Under the pieces are notes generated by a model. The model was not told the origin of the DNA. It worked only from the letters and a program-made list of their open reading frames with translations, and did not search any database. Shown piece by piece: positions 52,870-64,000 of a stretch of 64,000 nt of DNA. The DNA lies in the NCBI GenBank assembly GCA_017311315.1, contig CM029647.1:6208576-6272575 (forward strand), in the 5' to 3' direction. The position numbers and the translations under genes are program-made. Origin of the DNA: Dendrocalamus latiflorus (taxonomy: Eukaryota; Streptophyta; Magnoliopsida; Poales; Poaceae). Each line of letters starts with the position of its first letter. Within the stretch, counting starts at the first letter, position 1.

Positions 52870-54990
52870 TCTTTGCACGAGAATTATCATCTCCATGGAA
52901 GGTGCGGCATTATCATAGCTCTTGCTTGTGGAACTGTGCTACTGTAGACTTGTTTGCTGTTTGGATAAGGAAGAGAGAGCTCGGTGAAAGAACTTTTATT
53001 GGCTCTGCTGAGTGCTGACTAATCAAGTGGCCCAGTTAGTTGGCTGTCCTTTTCTTGGCAAAAATTATCGACTTCTACTTTGCCCACTTCTATCCTGAAG
53101 CCTGCAGAAATGCATACACGAAGATGTGATTACTTACTATTGAAGACTGCAACATACTCCTTTGTTGAATCTGGAAGGAGACCCTCTCCGCTGGCAAATA
53201 TGCAATTTATCTTCATGTTTTTTGTTGCCAGTTCTCCTCCATTCATATCCTAGATTTGGGCATGGAAATATGGTGGAACTTTCGGTACAGTTTGATTGTT
53301 CACATTCTGGTCTCAGTCTGGATGAAGAATTCAAGATGCAGTTACAAATGCTGCTACATGATTCTCTTTTGTGTCGGTAACTACTGTGGCTACTCCTGTT
53401 GTCTTTCTTTACCTCAGTCCAGGGCCTATTTGAATCTGAAGGGTTCATGTAGCACAAGGCTATATTTATTTCCTAAATATTTCATGCATAGTTCCCTAAA
53501 GATATCAACAATTCAACACTTCAACCCTTCCCTTACCAATTTCAGACCTTACAGGACGTGCTGTTATTTGCCAATTTCAGACGAACATTGAAGCACCTAC
53601 ATGTATGAAGACAGTCCACATCATCATCGCATCTTGTGTTGTGAAACCTACATGATGACTTGTGAGGCACATTTTATCTGCAGCCACTTACTCTGTGCCA
53701 GTAAGAATCTTCTGCAGTCTAAATGTCAAATGAATGCTGGCATCCTGTAGTTCGCAAGGGCCCCAGATTAGTGTCTTCTTGCTGTTCTCACTGTCAGCTT
53801 CCAAGATACGTGGGGTAACTGTGATTTTGAATAGTGCTATCCTAATATTCATATGGATGTTAGCTGCTATACGTCAATGCTGCTCCGAACTGTGTTTTTT
53901 AAAGGGTACAAGGCTTAGAAAGGGTACAAGGTGGACACATAGTACACCCTATATGCACGTGTACACGTTTTTAACACACGGTGGAAATTTTTACGAGACA
54001 CAAGATCTCATAAAACATAAACGTGTATTTTTTCACTAAACACACACACATTATATATATGTAATTTTCCTATATTCTCTATCTCTAATTTATTTAAGTG
54101 GGATACACCAGATTTGAACCCACACGACGACACTGATAGCCATGCCCAGCAAGTCAGCAACCGCTCGGTACTCTACTCTGAGATGTTTGACAGTGCCCCT
54201 GCTGTTTAATAGCTGTCGGGATTTTATATTTTAGCAACGGCATGAATCATATTAGGCCCCGCTTGGTTGGGCTCAAAAGATATAGCTTATGGCTTAAAAT
54301 TTTACTGTAGCGGTTGAAATTTTGTTGTTCATACAAATGTTCAGTAGTTTTCTAAATTAATAATCTGGAATTCTTTCAAAACATAACAACCAAACCTTAT
54401 TTTCTATAAATCATAGGAAAGAATGAGGAAGAAAAAGAGAATAAGAATGAGCAAAAGATTGAGGATAGGAATGGATATTTCTAAAAATGTAGAAGATAAG
54501 CATTTCTTGTATTTTGCTAATAACACTTGTTGAGTACTTCTATACTCACCCTTACTATTATCTTCCCTTGTTTAGGAGTATGTCAGTTCACAGAATAACT
54601 GGGATTAGGTGAAATCTATCTGGATGGAATCCCATGGATTTGGAATACAATGAGTACAAGGCGAACACCCCGTGTGGAGGTTAGGTGAAGTAAGCAACAG
54701 TTAGAAAACATCTTTGGTGAAACCGAGTACGATTGGGTATGGTTCTATTGTATTTGTTTTTTATTAGAAAGTAATTAGAATATTTTATTTTCTAAAGATT
54801 GTGATACTCGAGCCCGAGTTTTTTGCTATTTTAGTACCCTTGAAAGTAGGCTTCTCTAAAATAGTATCGATACCGTGGGCTTCTCTAAAATGGTACTGTT
54901 AATGATCTATCTACTCCATAATAGTACTCAACTTTATTTTCTTTTTCTTTTTTGATTTTTACTCCCTGAACTACCTAAAATACCCCTCCT
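52870..54990. other. intergenic, no gene recognised
   Basis: Short frames on plus (53162-53591) have no family features. A MITE-like end (GGCCCCGCTTGGTTGGGCT) occurs at 54257-54275. Confidence 0.4.
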
Positions 54991-55022
54991 AATCCCTAAT
55001 CAAATCGTTTCATTTCCAGCAC

Positions 55023-55304
55023 TTGGATTCTGTTTCCAGCCCCGAAGCAGTCGCCCCCGCCCACTGCTGCCTGCTGCGGGAGCTCGATGTCGCCGAGCTG
55101 ATGCGGCGGGAGGCCACCAGGCGGCCGCTCGAGCAGCTCCGCGGCGCGCTGCGCCGGTGCTACGCGCTCGTCAGGGCGTGCCAGGACTGCGGGTACCTCC
55201 ACCGCCTGCTCTTCGGCGCCCGGATGGCCGACGAGCTCCGCGCCGCGCAGCACGAGATCGACATGTACATCCGCCTCATCCCGCTCATCTCCCTCGTCGA
55301 CAGT
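55023..55304 (+). pseudogene. fragment of an MCA/CNR13-type gene (MCAfunc region)
   Basis: A GC-rich open stretch encodes a block like the N-terminal part of MCA1/2 and cell number regulator 13: RRPLEQLRGALRRCYALV, CQDCGYLHRLLFGARM, RAAQHEIDMYIRLIPLISLVD. MCA proteins are plasma-membrane, calcium-permeable mechanosensitive channels. There is no ATG (the frame begins at TTG), about 50-60 N-terminal residues are missing and no later exon (Ser/Thr-rich or PLAC8 part) was seen downstream. Sharp changes in base composition on both sides suggest a transposed or relict exon. Confidence 0.65.
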
Positions 55305-55349
55305 ACTAAATCTCGCCGTGTCACGGTACGCATTTGTCAAGCTTCTTGA

Positions 55350-57530
55350 TAAGTACTAGTTTGGTGATTAATGAGTTCTTGGTTTCGTTGAGTAGTTGCG
55401 TACTTGTGTTCATCTTAAAATTGAGGATTGTGGTGTATGAGATCAAAGGAGAAATACTGATTTGAGGATGATCAATTGACTTATAACCCGATCGAAATGA
55501 TATGTGAATGATTGCGCGCTTCCCGGGGGCACCTGGTGAGCCTTTGTAAGCGTAGCGGTATTCTTGTAATATCGTGTTGTCTCTAAATATTGTTCTGCTA
55601 CAACATTTTGATGGGCTTATTATTCGTTAAAGCGATGTCTATCAGCTAAAACAAATAATAATCCATTGGCTAGCGTTTTTACCCCACAATAAAAATGCCG
55701 GTCATCACAATTGTGTTCCCTTTACATCATCTGTATGATGGGTGTACGGCATGGACTGAAATGGGTCTGATTTTACCTTTCTTCCGGCCTACCAAAGTAC
55801 TTTATAATTGCATTTTGAATCTATTTTTTGAACATAAGCATTTTGAATCTATTTTTTGAACATACATTTCATAGATGATGCTATTGCGTCTGTATATGAA
55901 AATCTCAACTCATATGTATGTATTTTTGTGGCCGCGGCAACGCGGGGTCCCAACTAGTGTATGTTATAGATGAGATCTCAGTCAACTGCCTTTGTGATTC
56001 TGCAGCATATTTTTTTTCGATCTTCAGTTAACTTCAAGTCAACTGCCGCTTCCATCACATAACAGCTTGCTGATCCAGGGTCTCAGATGGCCCTTGTTCT
56101 TACTACCTCGATAATGCGCTACATCGATTCGATCATCTGGCGCCTTTTGATATGCCCTGATCTGCATAAAAATTCCCTCTTGAGATCTAAATACCGATTT
56201 CGAAGGTCACCTTCCAAACTTCCAACTAGCCTGACTATTCTGCTCTTATCATGCCACGCAAGATAATGCATCGACTAATCTATCTGCACTGTATGCATGA
56301 TTCATGAGGATTGAATAATCCATAATAAAATGCTTGTCGAGCAGCTGTCAAAACATGACTTGGTTGAATAGCTTTCACATGAACTTCCTGGTCATGGAGA
56401 GTACACTTAAGACCATCTTGGGCATGGGATGTCTAAGATCAGACACGTGAGCCCAAACCTTTGGCCGGGAAGCAAGACGTGCAGTAGGTAAAGAAAACAT
56501 ACACTCTTGACATAACCACATACTTTTTCTCTGTCTCATACCGTAACCATTCGATAACTGTGCATAGAGAATATCTTACTGACAACAACTCTACACATGC
56601 GGATAGGTACAACCGACGAGGTGCCTTTTCACAGGCATCAACTGTCACCCTTTTCAACGCTGTTTAAGAAAGGTATCAAACAACAAAGAGGACATTAGCA
56701 AGGAGATTACAAGATATTAATCAATCGCAATCTCAGCCGCCCAATGTTCATCCCGAACGTTGTACATCCAACTGTAATCCTCATTGAATACAAGAACATA
56801 GGAGTAGGTTGTTATTTTCTTTGAAGAAGATCCGAACCTGATTAAAACACACTGTCTCTGCGTAATTCCCTATATTACGTCGCCCCCCATTTACTTCATA
56901 AAATCGATACTAATTTGTCCATAATGATAATAAAAACAGGGTCGTTTGCGTCATAATCTACCATCCAGAGTCTCCGATAATCGAGTTCAATAAGCCAGAA
57001 AAGATAATGTGCGCACGACCATGCATCTTGCATTCTTGTGACAGCTATGGAAGTACATAAAGTCAATGGATGGGCAAACATGATCCGTTCCATCCGGACA
57101 TCTCTAATGGGATTATTACTTGTTAACAAGTAGTGTTTTGCTGCGTGCAGCTTTCTTTTACTCCAATGGCATCCCAGATCTGGACTTATCGTTCCCATTA
57201 TTGGCTGCTGTTGAGATTTGAATATTTCAGTTCACGCGATCCCTTTTTTGATGTGGGCGTGCATTTGTTGTCTGACGTGTTTAGTTCAGGGCATCCTTAT
57301 CTGTCAATCTAGGGTTTCTTTTGAGTGATCAGAGAGGCAATAGCCAATAGCAAGGAGGACAGCATGAGAAGAACTACTCGAAAACAAAAGATGGACACGG
57401 GATGTAAGACGGTTGTGCATACTTTGTTTAGCCATGCAGTGTGATGTCTCTCAGCTGACAATTCCAAGTTGTCTGCGGCGTCAGAAGTAGAGCGCAGCTT
57501 CTCCGTACCTTACAGCAACACGTTGCCCTG
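55350..57530. other. intergenic, no gene recognised
   Basis: There are no coding domains or clear transposon ends. A near-duplicate of ATTTTGAATCTATTTTTTGAACATA occurs twice in a row at about 55812-55866 (shortened here). Confidence 0.4.
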
Positions 57531-57537
57531 ATCAATA

Positions 57538-57800
57538 TGGCTTCAGCTTCTGGCTTCAGCTTATTTTTGCACTATTTATAAATTTCATCTTTTTCTGAAC
57601 TTTTGGCTTTTTTTGAGTTTTTTTACCGGTTCTTTTTTTCCTCGTATTTGTTTACATTATACGTGATGGGCTAATATGTTTTTTCTATTTTTATATTTTT
57701 TAAATTTAATTATGGTAAATAAGCCTCTGTCAGCTACAGTGCTTTTTTCAGCCAGCTACAGTATTTTCAGTCATAAGCCATGAGGCTTTCAGCCGAACCG
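57538..57800. mobile_element. MITE-like AT-rich element, family 1
   Basis: It shares its interior with 14430-14695 (TTCTTTTTTTCCTCGTATTTG, GGGCTAATATGTTTTTTC). The end GGCTTCAGCTTCTGGCTTCAGC is mirrored loosely by GCCATGAGGCTTTCAGCC. Confidence 0.5.
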
Positions 57801-58406
57801 ATCACCACCAGTAGCGCATCCATTTGATCCCAGGTTATCAGTTTTTAAGGTGTAAAGTATAAACAATGATGATTCACTATGTATATTTTTGCTTTTACCC
57901 TCCCTTAGGGACTTGTTTGGATAGATAGGGATTATGTGCCACTCTAAACAGCTTAAAAGCTTAGCTTCTAGCTTCTGTCTTTTGACTGTAATAGAACTGT
58001 AGTGGCTGTAAGATTTTTTCTAAACAAAAAAAGAAAGAAAATTGAAATTACCACTATATCTTTTGGGACAATGCAAAGTAATAAGGGAAAAAGTAAAAGC
58101 CAAAAAGTTAAAATTAAAAATCAACGTATTCCAAATGACTTTTGATTTTTAGAAGTTGAAAGTCCAAAGTCGAAGGCTTTAAGCCCTTCCGAGCATCACA
58201 GTCCTTCAGATTGGCATGTATCCTCACTTCCTCGCTCATCCAAACATAGCTCGCATGGGTGGGGATTGAACTAGAAATTTAAGACATAGGCCTGGACATA
58301 TTAACTGCAGCGGGTGTTTTTTTGTTAAAAATAAATAGTAGTAATTAAAAGAAGTAGTTTTTAGAAAGGAGAGAATTAATAGTAAAGAAAAGTGAAGAAA
58401 AGATAG

Positions 58407-60087
58407 TGTAGGATCAAGGATACCGACTAGAGGGGGTGAATAAGAGGTTTTTAAATTTTCTTTGTTCACTTGATTAATTCTTTACAATTTAAATAGTAAG
58501 AATGTAAACCAATTAATCCTACACAATTCTAGTCAAGACTCTAACAATCCTAACTCTAAGTAAGCAAATGATCACAATGAAATAAATAATCAAGAGCTGA
58601 GAAGGAGATTGACACAATCGATGTTTTACCGTGGTGTTCGGAAACTTGCCGGTTTCCCCTAGTCCACGTTGAGGTTAGCCCGAACGAATCGGACCGGCTC
58701 CACGAATTAAGCCGAAGCACTTCGATCACTAATAGTAGCTCTTCCCCGCTCCGGGTAGGTGAGCTCCGACCTTCACAAATCACCGGGTCTTCTCACAAGC
58801 TTCTTGAGAAGATCATCGATTGAACCTCCGCCCAATCGTCCAAGTGCCGGCAAGCACTAAGTGTAATAAATTCGGGCTTCACTTGAATGCAAACTAGTGC
58901 CAATTGGATCAACTAATGAATTCTAGCACTATTTGCTCAACCACCTCTAATTTAATGCACAAAGTGAGAATGAAGGTGGAGTGAAAGCTCTAGGGCTCAA
59001 GAAATATGCAATAAGTCTATAACATTAGCCCTTGTGCAGTGGTGGGGGTATTTATAGCCTTCACCAACCAAAACTAGCCGTTTGGCACAATTTACTGAAA
59101 AAAATTCAGGATAAGCGGTACTACTGCCCCCAGGGGCCGGTACTACCGCTACCAAATCTTCGCGGCAGAACGACTATGTCAGAGCTCTGCAATGACCGTT
59201 AGATTTGGCGGCGCGGTACTACCGCCGTTGTAATTTGCGGTACTACCGCTCTCCGGTAGTTTTGCAAAGTCGGCGCGGTACTACCGCTCTGGCCGAAATC
59301 CGAAAGGTCCTAAATTTGGCGCTCTCTGGAAAAATCGTTCCGCTCTGAGTCCGGAGCTTCCAGACCCCGGAAGTACCGCTCTGAATAGCGGAACTACCGC
59401 TCCATGCGGTAGTTCCGGCGTTGAAATCGCTTTCAGAAATCATCCGGAGGTGCTCTCTGGAAAAAAGGTTCCGCTCACCCTCCGGATCTACCGGGCGCCG
59501 GAAGTACCGCTAAAAAATGCGGTACTACCGCTCACTGCGGTAGTTCCGGCGTTCAAATTATCGGTACTTCCATTTTCAGAAAATCTAAAACGCATCCGGG
59601 GTGCTCTCTGGAAAAAAGCTCCGCTCGAAATCCGGAGCTTCTGGTCGCCGGTACTACCGCTTCTGGGCGCGGAACTACCGCTCTCCGGTAGTTCCGACGT
59701 TCAAATCTGCGGTACTACCGCTCGACCAGACAGAGCACAGACTATGTTTTAAAATGGATTTTTGATGAATACATGTTTCTAATATTGATCCAAATGGCAC
59801 AACAAGTTTGCTATCAAGCTACTTGCCAAGATCCCTCTTTATGGTATAATTATCTATCCTATAATTCAGTATTCCACCTTTCTCCTAAGACCGGTAAAAT
59901 AAAAAGAGATCCTATCTAAATATACCTGTGCCTTGAACCATTTTGAGTCTTCATTTTTATCCTTTGACTTGCATCTTGTTGCTCACGTATGGACTAAACC
60001 CTTGCATGCTTATTAAACACATTAGTCCTATATTCACATAAATTCATTAATTACCAAAACTATTTTTAGGGGTCTAGATGCTTTCAG
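58407..60087. mobile_element. solo LTR, 1681 bp, rich in GGTACTACC palindromes
   Basis: It begins TGTAGGATCAAGG and ends GATGCTTTCA (TG...CA), flanked by the 5-bp duplication GATAG (58402-58406 and 60088-60092). No internal region follows, so LTR-LTR recombination has removed the rest. Between 59100 and 59730 the motif GCGGTACTACCGC/GCGGTAGTTCCG recurs many times in both orientations, interleaved with GTGCTCTCTGGAAAAA repeats. Confidence 0.88.
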
Positions 60088-60630
60088 ATAGTACATAAGA
60101 TGAAAGAGAAATAAAAAAAATTGCTAAAAACTAAATATTTATATTGCCTTTTAGCTTTTCAGACAAAGGCTAGAAACAAGTTCATACGAACAAATCCGTA
60201 TAACAATTGTTGCAGATCCACCGGAGTAATCCAATTCGAATGACGTTGATCCGTGCTAAGAGACAAATCAGTCCTCTTAGCTACGCAGACTGCAAAGCTG
60301 CAACGTGCGCTGACATGTAAGTTTGTGCAAACGTACGTACATTCCAAGGATGACTTCGGCCGTTTCCCAGCGTCCACGTTTCCTCCAACCCCCAGCCCCC
60401 GGACGGATCCCACCCGCATTATCGTCCAGATACGACGCCGCCTCACATGGGGCCCAGGTTCGCTCCCGCCTCCCCGTCCTTCCAGCACGAATCGCAAAGC
60501 GCAGTTTGCGGCAGTTGGTTCGCCACGTAGCCACCGTGACCCTATAATTACACCCCCTTGCCCACATTTTGCTCTGCTCGATCGCTCACCAAGAGAAAAC
60601 GGACTCTTCTTCCTCCTGTCGCTCTGTCTG

Positions 60631-60716
60631 GTGAGTCAGCGCTGAGCAGTTTGCTTCTCCGCCTCCTGCTCTCCTCCGGTGATCCACGGTTCATCAAGAG
60701 GCTGCGTTTCTTGCAG
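60631..60716 (+). other. probable 5' UTR intron of the selenium-binding protein gene
   Basis: CTGTCTG/GTGAGTC at 60631 and TTCTTGCAG/GGG at 60716 give an 86-bp intron 32 bases before the ATG. Confidence 0.55.
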
Positions 60717-60748
60717 GGGTTTGGGCGATCTGAGAGCACAGGGAATCG

Positions 60749-63285
60749 ATGGCCGGGGCGGCTGTTGACGTGGCGGTGCCGGCGCCGGCGAACGACGGGG
60801 CGTGCTGCCGCGCCACGACGGGGCCGGGGTACGCGACGCCGCTGGAGGCCATGGAGAAGGGCCCCCGGGAGAAGCTCATCTACGTCACCTGCGTCTACAA
60901 TGGTACGCTTCCTCTACATAATCCCTATCCCAATTCCCACCCCACTAGCGGATACGAGGGAGGCTCGTACACATGCACGCACCTGCGTTACGACTTACGC
61001 TTAGATCTTGGGGGACTAATTAGGAGTTAATTTAGAGGTTTTAATAGGGTTTACTAATAGAGTTGTAGTACAGGAAGAGCCCAAGGCTTGACCTGGACTG
61101 GATAGACAGAGTACTTCATTTAATCCAGGAAGTTTCTTTAATACAGTGTTGGGTGTGAAAGGGAGTACTTAATTTAATCCCGGAAGTTTCTTTAATACAG
61201 TGTTGGGTGTGAAAGGGACCCTTCATAAATTAGCCTGAAATGAAGTCAAGAAGAAGAAACAGTACTGTACTGAACTCTGGTTTAGATCTTCAACTCCTTC
61301 GGAAATCGGAACTCAATTAAATAGGATTTTCCCGTGGGGTATATGGAGCCGATTTGAAACAGGTTTTTTTGTGCGAGGATATAGGAGTATATTTCTTAAT
61401 TTAATTAGTCTGCGAGCTTCATGGTAACCAAATCGATCGGCTTTAATTCTGAACATGCATGTGCCTGTGACACTGAATCAAAAGTAGCTAAGTTGCGGTT
61501 CGGAACCGTCTACTCGGTCTCTGTCTGTAGCTAAGGTTCACATGGTTTCTTCACTTCTTGAGAGTTTCTGATCACAGAAGAAACCATGTGAAGATGGGGA
61601 GAGATGTAGGAGTGTTCGGTCTTGTAGGTGTTAGGAATTGTGTGTTAATGGGTTATGTATGAACTTGTGTGCAGGTACTGGAATTGACAAGCCAGATTAC
61701 CTGGCTACGGTGGACGTGGACCCCAATTCCCCTACATACTCCCAAGTGATCCACAGGCTCCCGGTCACCCATGTAGGCGATGAACTCCATCACTCTGGCT
61801 GGAACTCTTGCAGCTCTTGCCACGGTGATCCGTCCGCGAGCCGCCGTTTCTTGATTCTTCCTTCGTTGCTGTGAGTATGATGAAGTGACGATGATCAGAT
61901 GAATCAGTGGTTGAATTAACTGATGTCGAGTGCAGAACTGAGTTTGTAATGTCGCTCCGATGGTTGTTCGCATGCAGGTCAGGTCGTGTGTATGTCGTTG
62001 ACACAGTGAAGGACCCAAGGGCGCCTGCCTTGCATAAGGTTGTCCAGGCTGAGGACATTAGTGGCAAGACTGGGCTTGGGTTCCCTCATACATCTCATTG
62101 CCTTGCATCTGGCGACATTATGATTTCTTGCCTGGGGGACAAGGAGGGGAATGCTGCTGGCAATGGCTTCCTCCTGTTGGATTCAGAATTTAACGTCAAA
62201 GGACGGTAAGTTCTTTTCACAATTTAGATACATCCGCATGGAAATACACCATGTAACTACTGACTAAGGCCAAAATTACAGAGGAGAACCTAACATCATC
62301 AATCCACCTCATTCTGATTTACATCTTACCAAATCAGCAGTATAATACTTGTGGTCTATCAATGCTGTAATTCAAGGAATGTGCTATGAAATGGCCATTC
62401 ATATATGACACGTTGTTGCTTGACTTCTGAAATGCAGACAGATATTTTTTGCCACTCCCAGTGTATTGATTAACTATTTACTACTTGTAGTTGGGAAAAG
62501 CCTGGTCACAGCCCCTTGTTTGGCTATGATTTCTGGTACCAGCCTCGTCACAACACGATGATTAGTTCGTCATGGGGAGCCCCTGCAGCGTTCAGGACAG
62601 GTTTTGATCTTCAGCATGTCCAGGATGGTCTGTATGGAAGGCACCTGCATGTGTATGACTGGCCTGGTGGTGAGCTCAAGCAGACACTAGATCTAGGCAG
62701 TACAGGCCTTCTTCCACTTGAGGTGTGTATCAAATGCTGAAAATATGAGTACAAGAATGCAGCAGTATATCGAATAACCATACTTCACTGTTTGTCTTCT
62801 CTTCAGGTGAGGTTTTTACATGACCCATCAAAGGACACTGGCTATGTTGGCTGTGCATTAACAAGCAACATGGTGAGATTTTTCAAAACCGCAGATGGAT
62901 CATGGAGCCATGAGGTATGTCCAAAATTACATGCTAATGCTCCTACTTCTTTTTTCCATATCATAAAGTTGATGTTCCAACTTGTTTACACTCCTTATAT
63001 TTGCATTTGCAGCTTGCTATATCTATAAAACCATTGAAGGTGCGCAACTGGATTCTGCCTGAAATGCCAGGATTGATAACTGATTTCGTTCTCTCTCTTG
63101 ATGATCGCTATCTCTACTTGGTCAATTGGCTTCATGGGGATATCAGGCAGTACAACATTGAGGACCCTGCAAAGCCTGTGTTGGCTGGACAAGTGTGGGT
63201 AGGCGGGCTTCTTCAGAAGGGCAGTGATGTCGTCTATGTGACTGATGATGATAGAGAAGAGCAGTATAATGTGCCACAGATCAAG
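60749..63285 (+). CDS. SBP1: selenium-binding protein / methanethiol oxidase family (partial, first 397 codons)
   Basis: Six exons join in frame: 60749-60902, 61675-61870, 61978-62205, 62491-62722, 62807-62914 and 63013-63285. The family normally has about 490 residues; the rest lies beyond the window. Visible motifs are the Cys pair at CCRATTGPGY near the N-terminus, the metal/selenium-binding WNSCSSCHGD, then RFLILPSLLSGRVYVVD, GFPHTSHCLASGDIMISCLGD, FGYDFWYQPRHNTMISSSWG and YLYLVNWLHGDIRQYNIED, all typical of the SBP56 beta-propeller. In plants the known role is cytosolic, in stress and heavy-metal tolerance; animal and bacterial relatives oxidise methanethiol. The last visible exon ends VPQIK at 63285, and its junction with the intron is duplicated just downstream. 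Confidence 0.93.
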
Positions 63286-63765
63286 GTAAATTCTATCGGC
63301 AGCGATGTCGTGTATGTGACTGATGATGATAGAGAAGAGCAGTATAATGCAAAGTTGTTAATATGGTTTCGGTACCGGCCATATCGGCCGGTACATGCCG
63401 TTCCGTTACATAAACCGGTACAAAGTACACCTACATACCGTACCAGCCCAAATACCGGTCATACCAGCTCAATACCGGCTATACCAGCTTTGATACCAAT
63501 CAATGCCGGACGGTACCCGTGAAATTGATAATACCGTCTATTAAACTATATGTTATATTTGATAGTACTACTATGTATTTAAAATGATATTACAAGTAAT
63601 ACTTAGTGTGCATATAATTAAATAAATATATATATACACATGTATTATTATATTAAATATGAAACAATGCGAACATACCATTCTAAGAACCAAACCGGTA
63701 TGACTTTTGATACGGTATTGACAATTATGGTATAATATGCCCCAGATCAAGGTAAATTCTATCTG
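63220..63765 (+). repeat. 78-bp tandem duplication of an exon/intron junction, second copy split
   Basis: Unit 1 (63220-63297) holds 66 bases of exon plus the donor and 12 bases of intron. Unit 2 starts at 63298, reaches 63348, is split by a MITE and resumes at about 63738 with its own donor GT at 63752-63753. The 78-bp period keeps frame. Confidence 0.85.
63350..63729. mobile_element. hAT-like MITE inside the duplicated junction, 380 bp
   Basis: The ends CAAAGTTGTTAATA and (reverse complement) CATAATTGTCAATA match at 11 of 14 positions. The flanking 8-mers GTATAATG (63342-63349) and GTATAATA (63730-63737) match at 7 of 8. The interior repeats ACCGGT/GGTACC motifs. Confidence 0.7.
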
Positions 63766-63800
63766 GTTCCTCTTGACAATTTAGAATAATGGTAGTTGCA

Positions 63801-63964
63801 ATTTCAGTAGCGGTTGCATTAAGTTATCAAGTAGTACCAAACTACTATACCACATCCACCTTGCCAGCTGTTGTGCATTGCCATTTCAGTAGCGGTTGCA
63901 TTAAGTTTTCAAGTAGTACCAAACTACTATACCACATCCACCTTGCCAGCTGTTGTACATTGCC
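63801..63964. repeat. 82-bp tandem duplication in the same intron
   Basis: ATTTCAGTAGCGGTTGCATT starts at 63801 and again at 63883. The two copies differ at only a couple of positions. Confidence 0.85.
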
Positions 63965-64000
63965 GTATTCAGAATACTCCATCTGTGCACACTTGTTCTG

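Overview
This is nuclear DNA of a plant, almost certainly a grass. The genes have many introns and plant-specific gene families, the first exons are GC-rich, and the spaces between genes are packed with grass-type transposons (CACTA, Mutator/Pack-MULE, hAT, Tourist and Stowaway MITEs, LTR elements). The species cannot be named from the sequence alone. No tRNA, rRNA, CRISPR or bacterial-type feature was seen.

Host genes: (1) an ER-type FKBP peptidyl-prolyl isomerase on the minus strand (666-4269); (2) a 238-residue Gly/Asn/Tyr-rich disordered protein on the minus strand (24837-25553); (3) a complete 11-exon gene for the epsilon subunit of the AP-4 adaptor complex on the minus strand (37939-45557); (4) a 12-exon PQBP1-like WW-domain gene on the minus strand (47279-51933) with several independent coding lesions; (5) a fragment of an MCA/CNR13-type gene on the plus strand (55023-55304); (6) the first 397 codons of a selenium-binding protein (methanethiol oxidase family) on the plus strand (60749 to 63285), running off the right edge. 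These genes form no operon or evident pathway.

Region 4.9-14.2 kb is a nest of transposons. A plant-mobile-domain (PMD) gene remnant is split by a CACTA element with a 3-bp target duplication. Next to it sits a young LTR retrotransposon with equal 852-bp LTRs, a 5-bp target duplication and an intact 777-residue Gag/protease ORF but no reverse transcriptase or integrase. A second gag-only element (205-bp LTRs) lies at 16.6-18.9 kb and a decayed third at 29.7-31.6 kb.

Regions 14.3-24.75 kb and 29.3-37.43 kb are collinear, diverged copies of one segment, a tandem segmental duplication. Each copy later took different insertions: a foldback element, a gag-only element and a Pack-MULE carrying F-box/LRR gene pieces in copy A; a gag-only element, an LTR fragment, a GC-rich hAT element and a Tourist MITE in copy B. 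One copy often shows the empty site of the other. The Gly/Asn/Tyr-rich gene adjoins copy A, while copy B keeps only matching flank sequence.

Further right, AP-4 epsilon is intact despite a retroelement remnant in one intron. A 1681-bp solo LTR full of GGTACTACC palindromes lies at 58.4-60.1 kb. The last visible exon of the selenium-binding protein gene has its exon/intron junction duplicated in tandem, with a MITE inside the second copy.
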